Position numbers and translations under genes: made by a program. Of a DNA stretch of 64,000 nucleotides, positions 21,034 to 32,700 are shown in pieces. The number at the start of each line of letters is the position of its first letter. Within the stretch, counting starts at the first letter, position 1. The notes under the pieces are model-generated. The model saw only the letters and a program-made list of their open reading frames with translations, had not been told where the DNA came from and ran no database searches. The DNA is from Malachius bipustulatus (lineage: Eukaryota; Arthropoda; Insecta; Coleoptera; Melyridae), in the NCBI GenBank assembly GCA_910589415.1, contig OU342638.1, positions 6,758,001 to 6,822,000 on the forward strand, in the 5' to 3' direction.

Positions 21034-23367
21034 ATGACGCTAATCCAATCAAGAGGATACATTAAATCACAGGCCACTCGTTTCAAGACTCATTTCGATT
21101 CAATAGACAAAGAAAAGTTAAATGATCAAGTAATTGCTAGATTAATAATAAGATTAGAATCTTTTGAAACTCTGCTGCATGATTTCTATGAGATTCAAAC
21201 TGAAATTGAAAAATCGTTCAAGGAAACTGATCCTAAACTTGTAAAAGAGTTTCATAGTCAATGCGAAAAAGAACGTGAAGATTTTGAGGATTCTTATTAC
21301 GATTATTTAGCTGATGCCAAATTATTATGCGAACAATATAGAAATAAGATTCAATCTCCCATTAATATTCCTTCATTAAAAGTTAATAAAAATATTGATG
21401 CTGCTAGTATTAAGAGTAATATTGTTCTTGAAAATAAAAATATAACTGCTGGCAACATCGCTAGTGACAATTTTAATGACGATAACGTGAGCTCTGCTAA
21501 TAATTCTGAAATTAAGTTCAAGCAATTAACTCAAGTAGCTTTACCTAAAATAAGCTTGCCAAGTTTCACTGGAAAACCAGGAACATGGATTGAATTCAGA
21601 GACGCTTTCATGGCTCTTGTAAATTCAAACGAAACATTGTCCAATTATGAAAAGTTTTACTATTTAAAAATGTCATGCAAAAATGAGGCATCTGATCTCA
21701 TTGAGGCCATTCAGGTGACCGATTCAAATTATGACGTTGCCTGGCGAACTTTAATTGATAATTATGAAAGCAATGCTCAATTAATTCATGACCACATTCA
21801 GGCTATCTTAACCCTTCCAACATTAACAAAAGAGTCGTCACAGCACATAAAAATCTTGTACGTCGATCTTAATAAGCATTTGCGTTCGTTAAGTAATCTT
21901 GGCGAAGAAACTTCATCATGGGATAGGTTGATAATTCAAATAATTACCAATAAATTTGACAATGTCACCGACAGAGAGTGGCAGTCATTTAAATGGAAAG
22001 ATGAATTACCGGTACTAGATGATTTAAATGACTTTCTAAAGGAACGAATTAAAATACTAAGCAAGGTGGAATCTAAAAAGCAGCAAAATGCCGGTCTCAA
22101 CAACAATTCAAATAATAATAATCAGCCTAAAAGGAGAAGTTTTAATAGTTTTGTAGTTAGTACTACTAGTAAAAATAATTCGTGTAATTTTTGTAATAAT
22201 ATAGGCCATCTAATTTATTCATGCGAACAGTTTTTACAATTACCCATTCAAACAAGAATTTCTGAAATAAAAAAATTGAAGCTATGTTTAAATTGCCTGA
22301 AAGATAACCATTCGTCATGGAACTGTAAAGGTCAAAAATGCAGAAAATGCAATAAACCTCATAACTCTCTATTACATTTAGACCTTGCTAAATTCTCCCT
22401 TTACAGCCATAATAAAAATAATTTCACATCTGGCAGCCCTGACAATGGCAACTTGAATACAATGAATCAAGTACCTGAGTTCGTGCAAACCGACAAAAGC
22501 GTTTCGCATTCCACAAGGAACGAGCAGGCCAGTGCAAATATTAGTAATAATAGAGAAACCACCCCTGCTTCTCTATCCATTGCAAATCACTTGTGTGACC
22601 GGTTTGAAAACACCACTGTAGGTACTCAGGTAATCTTGTCAACTGCCGTTCTTTATATAAGAGATTATTCGAAGAATTATCATTATTGCCGAGTGCTTTT
22701 GGATAATGGATCACAAAGTAATCTAATTACGGAAAAACTTTGCAGAAAATTAAAACTGAAAATGGAAAATGTTAATTTTGCAGTAAAAGGGGTAGGTGTA
22801 AGTTTAAAGACAATAAGCAATGAAGTAAATGTAAATATTAGATCCTGTATAAACAATTTCTCCACAAGTATTAAATGTTTAGTGTTACCGACAATAACTG
22901 AAAATTTACCATTGCGGTCGTTTAGTTGTGAGCATTTACATATTCCGGAACACATAAAATTAGCAGATCAAAAATTTAATGAAAGCGGAGAAATTGACAT
23001 GTTATTAGGGGCTACTGTGTTCTGGGATCTGATGTGTTCCGGACAAATTAAATTAGGTCCAGGAATGCCCATATTGCAAAATACAAAGGTGGGTTGGATA
23101 GTGTCAGGAAATGTAATTATTAATAACAATGATAATAATAAAATGCATCAGACTATTTCATGTTTAAGTATTAATGAAAATAATAGTTCAATTAATGACC
23201 AAATTACAAAATTCTGGAATCTAGAAAAACCAATAATAATTCTGGTAATAAACCATTATCCAGTTCAGATAAATATTGTGAACAATATTTTGAAAATACC
23301 ACTCGCAGAGATGAGTCCGGTAGGTTCATTGTTAAAATTCCCTTTAATACATTTAAAGACAATTTAG
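21034..23367 (+). CDS. BEL-2 gag-protease
   Basis: Starts at ATG 21034 about 240 bp after the LTR. Residues about 1-340 are BEL gag (PKISLPSFTGKPGTWIEFRD is the hallmark). Two zinc-knuckle-like groups follow at about 385-450 (CNFCNNIGHLIYSC; CLNCLKDNHSSWNC, then CRKCNKPHNSLLHL). The aspartic protease follows, with active-site loop LLDNGSQSNLI at D557-N558-G559; the family norm is DSG, so one Asn substitution lies at the catalytic triad. The normal frame is lost at about 23225-23232 in a run of five A's. After this point the true pol sequence continues in another frame and this ORF reads 45 or so spurious residues to its stop. BEL elements normally have one gag-pol ORF, so this is most simply a 1-nt indel. 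Confidence 0.92.
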   Translation: MTLIQSRGYIKSQATRFKTHFDSIDKEKLNDQVIARLIIRLESFETLLHDFYEIQTEIEKSFKETDPKLVKEFHSQCEKEREDFEDSYYDYLADAKLLCEQYRNKIQSPINIPSLKVNKNIDAASIKSNIVLENKNITAGNIASDNFNDDNVSSANNSEIKFKQLTQVALPKISLPSFTGKPGTWIEFRDAFMALVNSNETLSNYEKFYYLKMSCKNEASDLIEAIQVTDSNYDVAWRTLIDNYESNAQLIHDHIQAILTLPTLTKESSQHIKILYVDLNKHLRSLSNLGEETSSWDRLIIQIITNKFDNVTDREWQSFKWKDELPVLDDLNDFLKERIKILSKVESKKQQNAGLNNNSNNNNQPKRRSFNSFVVSTTSKNNSCNFCNNIGHLIYSCEQFLQLPIQTRISEIKKLKLCLNCLKDNHSSWNCKGQKCRKCNKPHNSLLHLDLAKFSLYSHNKNNFTSGSPDNGNLNTMNQVPEFVQTDKSVSHSTRNEQASANISNNRETTPASLSIANHLCDRFENTTVGTQVILSTAVLYIRDYSKNYHYCRVLLDNGSQSNLITEKLCRKLKLKMENVNFAVKGVGVSLKTISNEVNVNIRSCINNFSTSIKCLVLPTITENLPLRSFSCEHLHIPEHIKLADQKFNESGEIDMLLGATVFWDLMCSGQIKLGPGMPILQNTKVGWIVSGNVIINNNDNNKMHQTISCLSINENNSSINDQITKFWNLEKPIIILVINHYPVQINIVNNILKIPLAEMSPVGSLLKFPLIHLKTI

Positions 23368-23399
23368 GGAGTTCCTATCAAACAGCCAAATCTAGACTG

Positions 23400-26300
23400 T
23401 TGAACTTGGAAAAAAAACTAAATAATAATCCAGAATTGAGTCTAGAATACTCTAAATTTATGTCTGAGTATTTGAAATTGGGCCATATGTCCACAATTAC
23501 AACTATTAATACGAGTAACCATTCAGATCCTGAATTTGATAAAGGATTTTATTTACCCCATCATTGTGTAATTAAAATGTCAAGTCTAACCACCAAATTA
23601 CGAGTCGTTTTCGATGGTTCCGCGAAATCCGATACCGGGTATTCTCTAAATGATACACAATTCAGTGGACCGAAGTTACAAAACGACTTGATTGATATTA
23701 TATTAAGATTTAGAATTTATAATTACGTAATCACAGGTGATATCTCTAAGATGTATCGTCAGATTTTAATTGATGAAACTGAACGTTGCTATCAAAAAAT
23801 ATTATGGAGACAGAATCAAAATGAGGAAATTCAGACATATATTTTAAACACCGTCACATATGGAACTGCATCAGCACCGTATTTAAGTGTAAAATGCCTA
23901 CAAAAATTAGCTCTTGACAATACTGCAACGTATCCAGTTGCCAGTGAAATTATAATAAATGACTTTTACATAGACGATTTAATTACTGGAGCTAATTCAA
24001 AGAGTGACTTGATTAATATTCAAAGACAAATTTCAAAAATTTTAAGCTCAGCGGGATTTGAATTACGAAAATGGACGAGCAATGACGTGAGTATATTAAA
24101 AGAAATTGACATAAACAGTAATCTTGATAATAACGTATTAATGCTAGGCGAGAATGAAGACAACAAGACATTAGGACTTCATTGGAATCCTAAGGCAGAC
24201 TGCATTTTATACTCAATATCAAATGTAACTTTAACTGAAATTCAATACTGCAAAAGATCAGTTCTTTCAGTCATCTGTCAAATTTTCGACCCACTGGGGT
24301 TACTAGGTCCATTATTAATCAGGGCAAAATTAATCATACAGGAACTGTGGAAGGTAAAAATCTCATGGGATGAAGCAGTTCCCCAAAATATATTTACACA
24401 ATGGCAACAATTCAAAGAAGAATTAAAACTTCTCAGTCTTATAGAAGTTCCAAGACAGGTTTTCTTCCAAACTGCTATCTTTATTGAACTCCACGGATTT
24501 TCTGATTCATCAGAATATGCCTACGGAGCATGTATCTATGTTCGATGTATTTTCTCAAACAATAGAATTGTGTCCAACCTTTTCTGTTCAAAGAGCAGAG
24601 TAGCTCCTATCAAACAGACTACTCTGCCCAGGCTTGAATTGTGCGCTGCAGTTTTATTGTCACAATTAATGCAAAATGTAAAAACAGCAGTAAAAATTAA
24701 TTTCAATAAATATTACTACTGGTCGGACTCCACAATAACATTAGCTTGGATTCGTGGGGAACCAAGAAAATGGAAAACCTTCGTGGCCAACCGCGTTGGG
24801 GAAATTCAGTCATTAACTAGCCCGAGGGACTGGCATCATGTTAAATCGGAAGAAAATCCAGCCGACCTTGTGTCTAGAGGTATTTCAATTACAAACTTTA
24901 TAAATTTAGAGATGTGGTGGCATGGGCCAGCCTTTTTCAAAACTAATAATTGTAATTGGAACTTGGAAGAACATAACTTTGACAGTCATGTAGGTATTGA
25001 TGTTCCCGAATTAAAATTATGTCACAGTGTAGTATTCTTCAATGATGTCTTGAATATATTCAATAAGTATTCAAGTCTAAGAAAATTACAATCAGTGATT
25101 GCATTTATTTTAAGATTCTACAATAATTCTAAGGTATCTTTAAATACGCGAATCTTACGACCGAACCTAACTGCGACAGAGTTGAAGGACTCATTATTAT
25201 TACTCGTTAAGTTAGCTCAAAGGGAGTGTTTCCCTTTAGATTATGATAATTTGTTAAACAAAAAACACGTTGATTCTAATAGTAAAATTTTGAGTTTGAA
25301 TCCCTTTCTAGATGAGAAGGGACTTATAAGAGTAGGGGGAAGAATAAAAAATTCTTCAATAGAATACAATAAAAAGCATCCATTATTATTATCACCAAAA
25401 CATAATTTAACAAAGTTAATTTTTAAGCATTTACATGAAAAAATGTTACATTGCGGTGCGCAAACACTTCATTATAATATTAGGGAAGAATATTGGGTGC
25501 CTTCTGGGCGTAATGTAGCAAAAAGTACTTTAAGAAATTGTCTTACTTGCTTCAAAGTAAACCCAACCTCTCCGGTGTATATGATGGGTAATCTTCCTAG
25601 TTTTAGAGTTAATGAATCTCTTCCATTTATTAACGTAGGCCTTGATTACGGCGGTCCATTTTTGTTAAAAGATCGAAGTACAAGAGGTGCAAAAATTATT
25701 AAATGTTACACATGTTTATTCATATGCATGTCAACACGCGCAGTTCATTTAGAACTAGTATCAGATTTGACAACGGAATCCTTTATGGCCACCTTAAAAA
25801 GATTTATAGCTAGGAGAGGGCAACCTTTAAACCTATTTTCGGACAATGGTTCTAATTTTAGAGGGGCTAATAATGAAATGGTAAAGCTATTTGAGTTTTT
25901 GAAAACTAATTCCAATAAAATTGATCTTGATTTAAATAGAAATCTAATAAAATGGCATTTTATACCAGCTAATTCACCAAGTTTTGGAGGAATCTGGGAG
26001 GCTGGTATAAAAATTGTAAAATATCACTTGAAACGAGTGGTTGGCTTAAACAAATTCAATTTTGAACAATTTAATACCTTACTAACACAAATTGAGGCTG
26101 TTATTAATTCCCGACCGATCTCTCCCTTATCCTCGGACCCTGAAGATTTATCTCCATTAACTCCAGGGCACTTTTTAATTGGTAGAAATTTAACTACCGT
26201 GCCAGAAGCTGATTTTACTGCTACTCCAATTAATAGACTAAGAAAATATCAGCATATTCAACAGCTAGTACAGCACTTCTGGGTCAGATGGAACAAGGAA

Positions 26301-26579
26301 TATATTACCGGACTCCAAGCAAGAACAAAGTGGAAATCTTCTGGAAAAATTTTAATCCAACCAGGAAGTCTAGTCATTATTAAAGACGACAACCTTCCCC
26401 CGCTGAAGTGGCATCTTGGTCGCATTGTTCAACTACATCCAGGTACCGATGGCACAATTAGGGTAGTCAGCATTCGTACCCCCAACGGAGTCCAGAAGCG
26501 AGCAGTATCAAGAATTTGTTTATTACCGGTTGAAAGTGACACCTTTCAAGGCGGCCAGCATGTTGTTACCAATGAATAG
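23400..26579 (+). CDS. BEL-2 reverse transcriptase-RNase H-integrase
   Basis: A 1059-codon frame; the real coding sequence extends upstream in the same frame to about 23230. Reverse transcriptase covers about residues 40-300 (LRVVFDGSAKS; GDISKMYRQI; YIDD at 190-193). RNase H is at about 340-500 (ELHGFSDSSEYAYGACIY; WSDSTITLAWIRGEP; HHVKSEENPADLVSRG). Integrase starts with an H2C2 finger near 680-720 (HEKMLHCGAQT; CLTCF), followed by the catalytic core with D749 (GLDYGG), D815 (SDNGSNF) and E867 (GGIWEAG), then a C-terminal domain (PGSLVIIKDDNLPP). All catalytic residues I can check are present. The stop lies 19 bp inside the 3' LTR. Function would depend on the frameshift joining it to gag. 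Confidence 0.94.
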   Translation: MNLEKKLNNNPELSLEYSKFMSEYLKLGHMSTITTINTSNHSDPEFDKGFYLPHHCVIKMSSLTTKLRVVFDGSAKSDTGYSLNDTQFSGPKLQNDLIDIILRFRIYNYVITGDISKMYRQILIDETERCYQKILWRQNQNEEIQTYILNTVTYGTASAPYLSVKCLQKLALDNTATYPVASEIIINDFYIDDLITGANSKSDLINIQRQISKILSSAGFELRKWTSNDVSILKEIDINSNLDNNVLMLGENEDNKTLGLHWNPKADCILYSISNVTLTEIQYCKRSVLSVICQIFDPLGLLGPLLIRAKLIIQELWKVKISWDEAVPQNIFTQWQQFKEELKLLSLIEVPRQVFFQTAIFIELHGFSDSSEYAYGACIYVRCIFSNNRIVSNLFCSKSRVAPIKQTTLPRLELCAAVLLSQLMQNVKTAVKINFNKYYYWSDSTITLAWIRGEPRKWKTFVANRVGEIQSLTSPRDWHHVKSEENPADLVSRGISITNFINLEMWWHGPAFFKTNNCNWNLEEHNFDSHVGIDVPELKLCHSVVFFNDVLNIFNKYSSLRKLQSVIAFILRFYNNSKVSLNTRILRPNLTATELKDSLLLLVKLAQRECFPLDYDNLLNKKHVDSNSKILSLNPFLDEKGLIRVGGRIKNSSIEYNKKHPLLLSPKHNLTKLIFKHLHEKMLHCGAQTLHYNIREEYWVPSGRNVAKSTLRNCLTCFKVNPTSPVYMMGNLPSFRVNESLPFINVGLDYGGPFLLKDRSTRGAKIIKCYTCLFICMSTRAVHLELVSDLTTESFMATLKRFIARRGQPLNLFSDNGSNFRGANNEMVKLFEFLKTNSNKIDLDLNRNLIKWHFIPANSPSFGGIWEAGIKIVKYHLKRVVGLNKFNFEQFNTLLTQIEAVINSRPISPLSSDPEDLSPLTPGHFLIGRNLTTVPEADFTATPINRLRKYQHIQQLVQHFWVRWNKEYITGLQARTKWKSSGKILIQPGSLVIIKDDNLPPLKWHLGRIVQLHPGTDGTIRVVSIRTPNGVQKRAVSRICLLPVESDTFQGGQHVVTNE

Positions 26580-26868
26580 CAACCCGAAGGGCTCGTTCGC
26601 ATACCTGCTTGGTGACATCATCCTAGACATTTGTGAATAAGGACAAGCAGGTACCTAGACCGAGAAGACCAGGGTGAAAGTAGACGAGGACATTCATTCA
26701 CTGAGAGCTATTCCTGACGTGTAGACGTTAGGAAATATTGTAATCTATAATCTGTATTGTTAAGTGATATTAATCTACTACTTTTCAGTGTTTCATAATA
26801 ATTAATAAAAAATATCAAAATATCAACAAATTTAAAATTTCAATATACAGTCCACTTATTAATCAACA
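26561..26868 (+). repeat. BEL-2 3' LTR
   Basis: 308 bp, nearly identical to 20487-20796; overlaps the last codons of pol; followed by the duplicated AAGCC. Confidence 0.95.
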
Positions 26869-27356
26869 AAGCCTACACAAAAAAAAGGCCATACAGGTAT
26901 GGAATTAAAAGAAAAATGAAAGGTAGATATTAGCCTTGAAGACACAAGAGTCCGTCCCGAGATAGATCTGAAGAGACTGATGGAACGACGAAACATGATT
27001 TACCCAAATGAATCGGCACAGTCTCCCCAAAACAAATCGATGAATTGAATAGAGAAAATGACGGACTTTAATATATATATATATATTCGTTTGAAATTAC
27101 AAATTGCAGTCTTACGATACATGTTGTTTAGTTTATTAAATTACATATGATTGGTTTCGTCGATCATGGGGAAAAGAACGATCTGTAGGATATTCTGATG
27201 CGATGTTGACATCATGGTGAAGCATTTGCTTTGAGAGATATAGTCTAGGGAAAACCCCATTAAAAAACCTAGACACACCATCCTGTTGAGATTGGTTTGA
27301 AGTATTCCAATCATTTTGCCCTTCTGAGGTTATCTGGCTGTTAATGTAGATTTTGT
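26869..27356. other. spacer
   Basis: No coding motif; contains a TA microsatellite at about 27071-27086. Confidence 0.5.
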
Positions 27357-27650
27357 TTACAAGAGCTTCAAATTCTGTAACCAGTCTATTGTTTCGGTGG
27401 AAATTTCATGAATTGCTTGAAAACCTCCAGAAAATTTGGTTAAAGGACATTCATTGACAATGTGATTGATGGATTCTTCAGGATGTCCGCAAATACAGGA
27501 AGCGCTTGGTATTAAATTCCATTTATGTAACATTGAATTACATATAATAGGAACTGTAGATAAATGACTGAGAGAAAAGATATGACTAAGAAAAATATTT
27601 GTAAGTAATGAAGTAAAGATAAGCGAAAATGATGAATTAATGGAATGTCC
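27357..27650 (-). pseudogene. LINE ORF2 C-terminal zinc-finger fragment
   Basis: Minus-strand reading contains MLHKWNLIPSASCICGHPEE followed by SINHIVNECPLTKF and ends WLQNLKLL then a stop at 27357-27359. The CxCG...H....C pattern with HIVNECP is the terminal finger of RTE/R1/jockey-type LINE proteins. Only about 95 residues are left. Upstream, near 27640, it meets the gypsy tandem repeats that flank palindrome P. Confidence 0.65.
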
Positions 27651-27956
27651 TCAGGAAAAGTCGCAGGCTGTACCGGGTGGTCCATCACTTATGTCCACCC
27701 CCGAAATAGAAGTTAATTTTAAAGATAAAAAATTGAAACTTTGAGGATTTGTGTAATTAATATATGACCACATAATGGCATAATCAGAATAATATTTTTT
27801 TTTTTAGTTGAGCCATCAGCGATAAAAAACTGTAATTTGGTGTTAATGTGACCAAAATAAATTCGATTTTTCTTTAATACATCGATAGAAATCAAATAAG
27901 AAAATCAAAATCGCTTAAAAGAAATATCAAAAACCTAATTACAAGCCTTTAATTAA

Positions 27957-28236
27957 ATAAAATACTTAAAATATGGAAGTGACAGGTAAAATGATTGATA
28001 TATGGTAGAGCAATAAAATTGACAAATCTAATGAGGGTAGGTACCTACCATAAATAATCTTCAAAGCAGTCAGAAGAATGTGCCATTGAACTCGAATGGG
28101 GCTTCTTTTACGAATGTTTACTTAGGATATGCTTACTTAACATTTGTGCTATACCAGCCCTTTAAAATCCTGATAGTTTTATTGCTTCCGTAAATCAATC
28201 ATTCTAGCTGTCATTTCCATATTTTAAGTATTTTAT
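27957..28236. mobile_element. short MITE with about 45-bp inverted ends
   Basis: The left end ATAAAATACTTAAAATATGG continues into a GACAG...ATGATTGAT block and is matched by the complementary right end at about 28190-28236. Length about 280 bp, no coding capacity. The right end abuts the LTR element directly, so its target duplication cannot be read. Confidence 0.65.
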
Positions 28237-28463
28237 ATTAGGAACATTATTTATTCAGTTCAATAATAATAATTATACAATAACAATAATGACGACTAAG
28301 AATATTAACATTTATATATCGACTCCACCACGGTTATACATCAACTAACTCGTATCTCTTTTACTATCCCAAGTTCCTCTACACACCCGTATTTCACCAG
28401 CTTGCGCAACATTCCCATTATACATTCCTTCTGTCTGCATTCCGATCTGAGTGGATCCTAACA
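28236..28463 (-). repeat. LARD LTR, left copy
   Basis: Runs from TATTAGGAACATT to GGATCCTAACA on the plus strand, so on the minus strand it begins TGTTAGGATCC and ends TTCCTAATA, imperfect short inverted LTR ends. About 220 bp are identical to 33155-33375. Confidence 0.75.
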
Positions 28464-28763
28464 ACTCGTCCATCCTGACCAGGATTCGTCCTCGAATCCT
28501 ACAATGGAAAGACCCAGGGTCCTCTAGAGTCTGGCAGGTGAACCCGCAGACTGGTTTGCAGAATGGCTGAAGCAAATACTCAATTAATTATACCAACCTC
28601 ATCTGTTTCGCTCAGTCATATACTTCCCTTTCCATTCATCGTACTTCCATCAGAGCTCAAACTCGACGTTTCCCAGCTACCCTTGCAGCAAAATCGAACG
28701 ACACCCGCTCGAAATCACAGCCTCCTAGTTATCATAAAAGAAAACCCAATCATTCCAGCTCTG

Positions 28764-29110
28764 GTAGCAAACTCGGTCCAGCTCAGCTCGAAGTCGTCGG
28801 CTTATCAGCCAACCAAGCAGCAAACTCGGTCCAGCTCAGCTCGAAGTCGTCGGCTTATCAGCCAACCTAGCAGCAACTCGGTCCATCTCAGCTCGAAGTC
28901 GTCGGCTTATCAGCCAACCAAGCAGCAAACTCGGTCCAGCTTAGCTCGAAGTCGTCGGCTTATCAGCCAACCTAGCAGCAACTCGGTCCATCTCAGCTCG
29001 AAATCGTCGGCTTATCAGCCAACCAAGCAGCAAACTCGGTCCAGCTCAGCTCGAAGTCGTCGGCTTATCAGCCAACCTAGCAGCAAACTCGGTCCAGCTC
29101 AGCTCGAAGT
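28764..29110. repeat. minisatellite, about 53-bp units, 6-7 copies
   Basis: Units built on AACTCGGTCCAGCTCAGCTC followed by GAAGTCGTCGGCTTATCAGC. Copies alternate between CAACCAAGCAGC and CAACCTAGCAGC joins, suggesting a two-unit higher-order repeat of about 105 bp. The open plus-strand frame across it is a by-product of the repeat. Confidence 0.9.
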
Positions 29111-29124
29111 TGTCAACTTCTCAT

Positions 29125-29745
29125 TCCTCTCAGGCATTACATCTCCACCGAGAACACCCTTCCTCTTTCCTCTCAGGCATTACATCTCCTCACCGAGAAC
29201 ACCCTTCCTCTTTCCTCTCAGGCATTACATCTCCAACTAGAACACCCTTCCTCTTTCCTCTCAGGCATTACATCTCCAATGAGAACACCCTTACTCCTCT
29301 CAGGCATTATACCTCTCAAACATTACATATCTCTACAGATAACACACTTCCTCTTTCAACACACTTCCTCTTTCCTCTCAGGCATTACATCTCCTCACCG
29401 AGAACACCCTTCCTCTTTCCTCTCAGACATTAAATCTCCTCACCGAGAACACCCTTCCTCTTTCCTCTCAGGTATTACATCTCCTCACCGAGAACACCCT
29501 TCCTCTTTCCTCTCAGGTATTACATCTCCTCACCGAGAACACCCTTCCTCTTTCCTTTCAGGTATTACATCTCCTCACCGAGAACACCCTTCCTCTTTCC
29601 TCTCAGGTATTACATCTCCTCACGGAGAACACCCTTCTTCCTCTTTCCTCTCAGGTATTACATCTCCTCACCGAGAACACCCTTCCTCTTTCCTCTCAGG
29701 CATTACATCTCCTCGCGAGAATACCCTTCCTCTTTTATATCACAT
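29125..29745. repeat. minisatellite, 45-bp units, about a dozen copies
   Basis: Units contain TTCCTCTTTCCTCTCAGG, then CATTACATCTCCTC, then ACCGAGAACACCC. The length of 45 bp is a multiple of three, so all frames stay open and give artificial proteins (for example SFLSGITSPHREHPS repeated). Some units are 42-48 bp and the left third is more diverged than the right. Confidence 0.92.
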
Positions 29746-32700
29746 TATTACATTTCATTGTTTGATAATTTATCTACTTATACTTTTCCTGCATTACAAA
29801 AACTGATATGTACCTACATTAAAAGTAATACCAGTAGGTACTCCTCCAAATTTAAGTTAGTTCAATTTGCAGTCCAGGTCCAGACACGCAGCACCTGACC
29901 TCTGTAATTTTTCGATCAACAAAATTACCACTACCAAGTATCATTGTCAAATAAAATATTGTCGTTCTAAAGCTTTTAATCAACTCATTATATAAATAAA
30001 TAAAAAAAATACACTAACAGATATCTCATCAGCTGAACTAGGCCTTCCGCTTTCGTATTGTCTAGGTATTTTTCTTTTTTAGAATATATGATCGTTTTTC
30101 CTTAATAAAGTTTTACTTTCAAGAAAAGAAAGTTATTCGTTTCTCTTACCTTGCGTCGTCTCTGTTCACTTCCCTAAAGAGAACACTTAAGTGTCTTAAC
30201 TGTCTTATTTCTCCTAAAGCTTGCCTAAGCTTGTCATTACCTAACGCTAAAGCATTCTTGGCCTTCTTGTTAGTTTCTGGAGCTTTGACAGGACCCTGCT
30301 GAAGACACGTAAATCACTACTCTACTCAAGACATCTTGATCATTAGCCGTTGATTCCAGCCTTGCCAAGGTTTCCGCGCCAAGACACGCTGTGGTCAACA
30401 GGACCCACCATGGTCCTCCCGATCTCAAGTTCGTTCGCGGGAGGTCGGCAGAATCCCCTCGATCCTTCACGCCCGGAACACAAAGTCAGGCCACACTTGC
30501 CTCCTCTCTGACCTACACATACAGACTACACAGGCATCAATTATTATTGTATCCTAGCCGCTCTCAGGCTTCACAGGCCACAGACCTTCTCTCAGGGACT
30601 CGAACCTATGCACAGGCCACACAGGCCTACTCGTCACACAGAGAGGGCCACACAGGCCTCCCAGAACTCTACGATCAACGCTCAGCTCTACTTCAACGTT
30701 TCAGCAATTTAGACATCTTCAGTACTCATTAACCTTTGTCCCTTAAGTGCCTATTATGATTCTGTCTTTTACTACGTGAACTCTATGCGTGACTATACGT
30801 TAACTCTATGCGGATTCATGATTTATGCATGCTTCATCATTCAATTTCTTTCTCTAACTCTAAATAAATCTCTTGTGAGTTCCTTTAATTATTCAGTAAG
30901 GCTCATAAAATAATTATAATCTTTATCAAGTACCTACTTAACAATCTTTCTTCCTTAACTCTTTTTGCTTATCATTAACTCTACTCATCTTAGGAATAGG
31001 ACACTTAGTGAGTACATTAACTCACCTGTTATCTGTTATAAAAGCACCAGAATACACCAAACTAAAAGTACTAAAAGAACTTAAAAGTAAACCCCTGTCT
31101 GGATATTTCATTTCCTTCACGCAGCGGATGTTGGCTCTTCAGTGCGTCGGATGCTTTATGCTAATTAATTCGACCTTGATTGCGTATGATATTTATTTTA
31201 CTGATATTTTGTACATCGATACCAAATATGTAATAATGAAAGAGATTGAATCTGCTTACGTTCTTTTACAATTCTAACATAGTAGTCAAACCATTACATC
31301 CATTATTAGTCTTACCTTGAAGAAATATTACCTTCACTGCTTCTCAGTACCTAAGTATTTTAATTACATTCGTCTTCATCACTTGGCAAAATCATTAGGA
31401 GGCCTCCATTGTTTACATTCTAATTAATCAATAGTTAATCACAAAATTAAAATATGTAATTGCATAAAACCCACTTTTCAAATCTGATTTTATTTTTTTC
31501 AACGAAAAACCTATATGTACTTATAGTATAATTTTTCAATATTTTTTTTTATATAGGTACATACTTTATTAAACTGCTAATTCACGGGGCGCGTTGTTAT
31601 TTACCACCTTTAATCATAAGTTTCCTGGAAAAATTTCATTGACATGTAAATTGACACTCGGGCATTCGCATCCCTACACATTATTTCTAAACCAACTATT
31701 AAATATTAATCATTTATGATATCAAATATTCCGTGAACATTCGTTCTTCATTTTATGCTATGTGCGGGTAGAAAACTCACTGACTGAAGAAGAGAAATTT
31801 AATCTTGCGCCTTGCGCGCCAACAGCGTGTCCAGAACTTCAGAGTGCATCAGACAGAATTGGATAGAAAATGAGAGACTTTAAAAATATAAACTATTTAA
31901 AATTCACGACCTCTTGTTAGTGGCTATTTTCCTCTCTCTCACTTGCATGTGCACTAGGTTTACATTATTAGGTACTTACCTATTTAAACAAAGTATTAAG
32001 TCGATTCTATATACCTAAAACGAACGTCGAATGTACATATTTCAGTAATATCGCCTTAACTTCATAGCAATAATTGAATTATGAATTCACTTAACTACAT
32101 AGCGATAATTCCCAAATACGTCGATGAATATACTTAATATCTACTCTTATTTTGATCTTCGTCACGTAGATTCGAGGTAAACTTCACGCAATTTATGTTA
32201 GGTGAATTAGATTACATAGGTAGTATACCTAAATCAAGTCGAATCGACGCAAATTAACCCCCAAATGCTACTTGGGTTCAATTCTACTTCAGCTTACTTC
32301 ATGCTTTATACCAGCTTAATTCATGCTTTATTCATGCTTCATGCTTATTTTGCTTTACTTCTACCTATCGAATTCAAAATATGTCATTTGGACTTTGGAG
32401 AGCTCCCCAACTTTAGTCATGCTTTTCATCTACTCATAACTATCTATCATGCATCTCTCAACTCACTAGCTAAAATAGCTGCTTACCTTTAGGAATAATC
32501 TCAGGATAATCTTCATTACTTATCCTTACTTATCACAACTCTACTTAACATGGCAATAGCTGCTTACTTTGGGAATAATCTTGGAATAATCTTTATAACT
32601 TATCTCCTCCAAACTCTACTTATTAATAAACTTTATTGCAGTCCCATCAACTTCGAAAGTCGCAAACTTTAATTTTGGTCAATTCTTGTATGCTGTTTCT

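Larger units (their letters stand above)
20487..26868 (+). mobile_element. complete BEL/Pao LTR retrotransposon (BEL-2)
   Basis: Two LTRs in direct orientation (20487-20796 and 26561-26868), both beginning TGTTGTTACC and ending TCAACA, are flanked by the 5-bp target duplication AAGCC (20482-20486 and 26869-26873). The LTRs appear to differ only by a 2-nt CT indel, implying recent insertion. The interior has a primer-binding site, gag-protease (21034-23367) and reverse transcriptase-RNase H-integrase (in frame from about 23230 to 26579). The stop codon of pol lies inside the 3' LTR. Confidence 0.95.

Noticed and set aside
29125..29745. Regularly spaced repeats resembling a CRISPR array
   Set aside because: Units are contiguous tandem copies without unique spacers, in a eukaryotic LTR element.
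28563..29806. Three overlapping plus-strand ORFs encoding repetitive proteins
   Set aside because: They are by-products of minisatellites inside a non-coding LTR element; unit length 45 bp keeps several frames open.
30391..30732. 113-codon plus-strand ORF
   Set aside because: Low-complexity CACAGGCC repetition in the LARD interior, no protein motif, antisense to the inferred element orientation.
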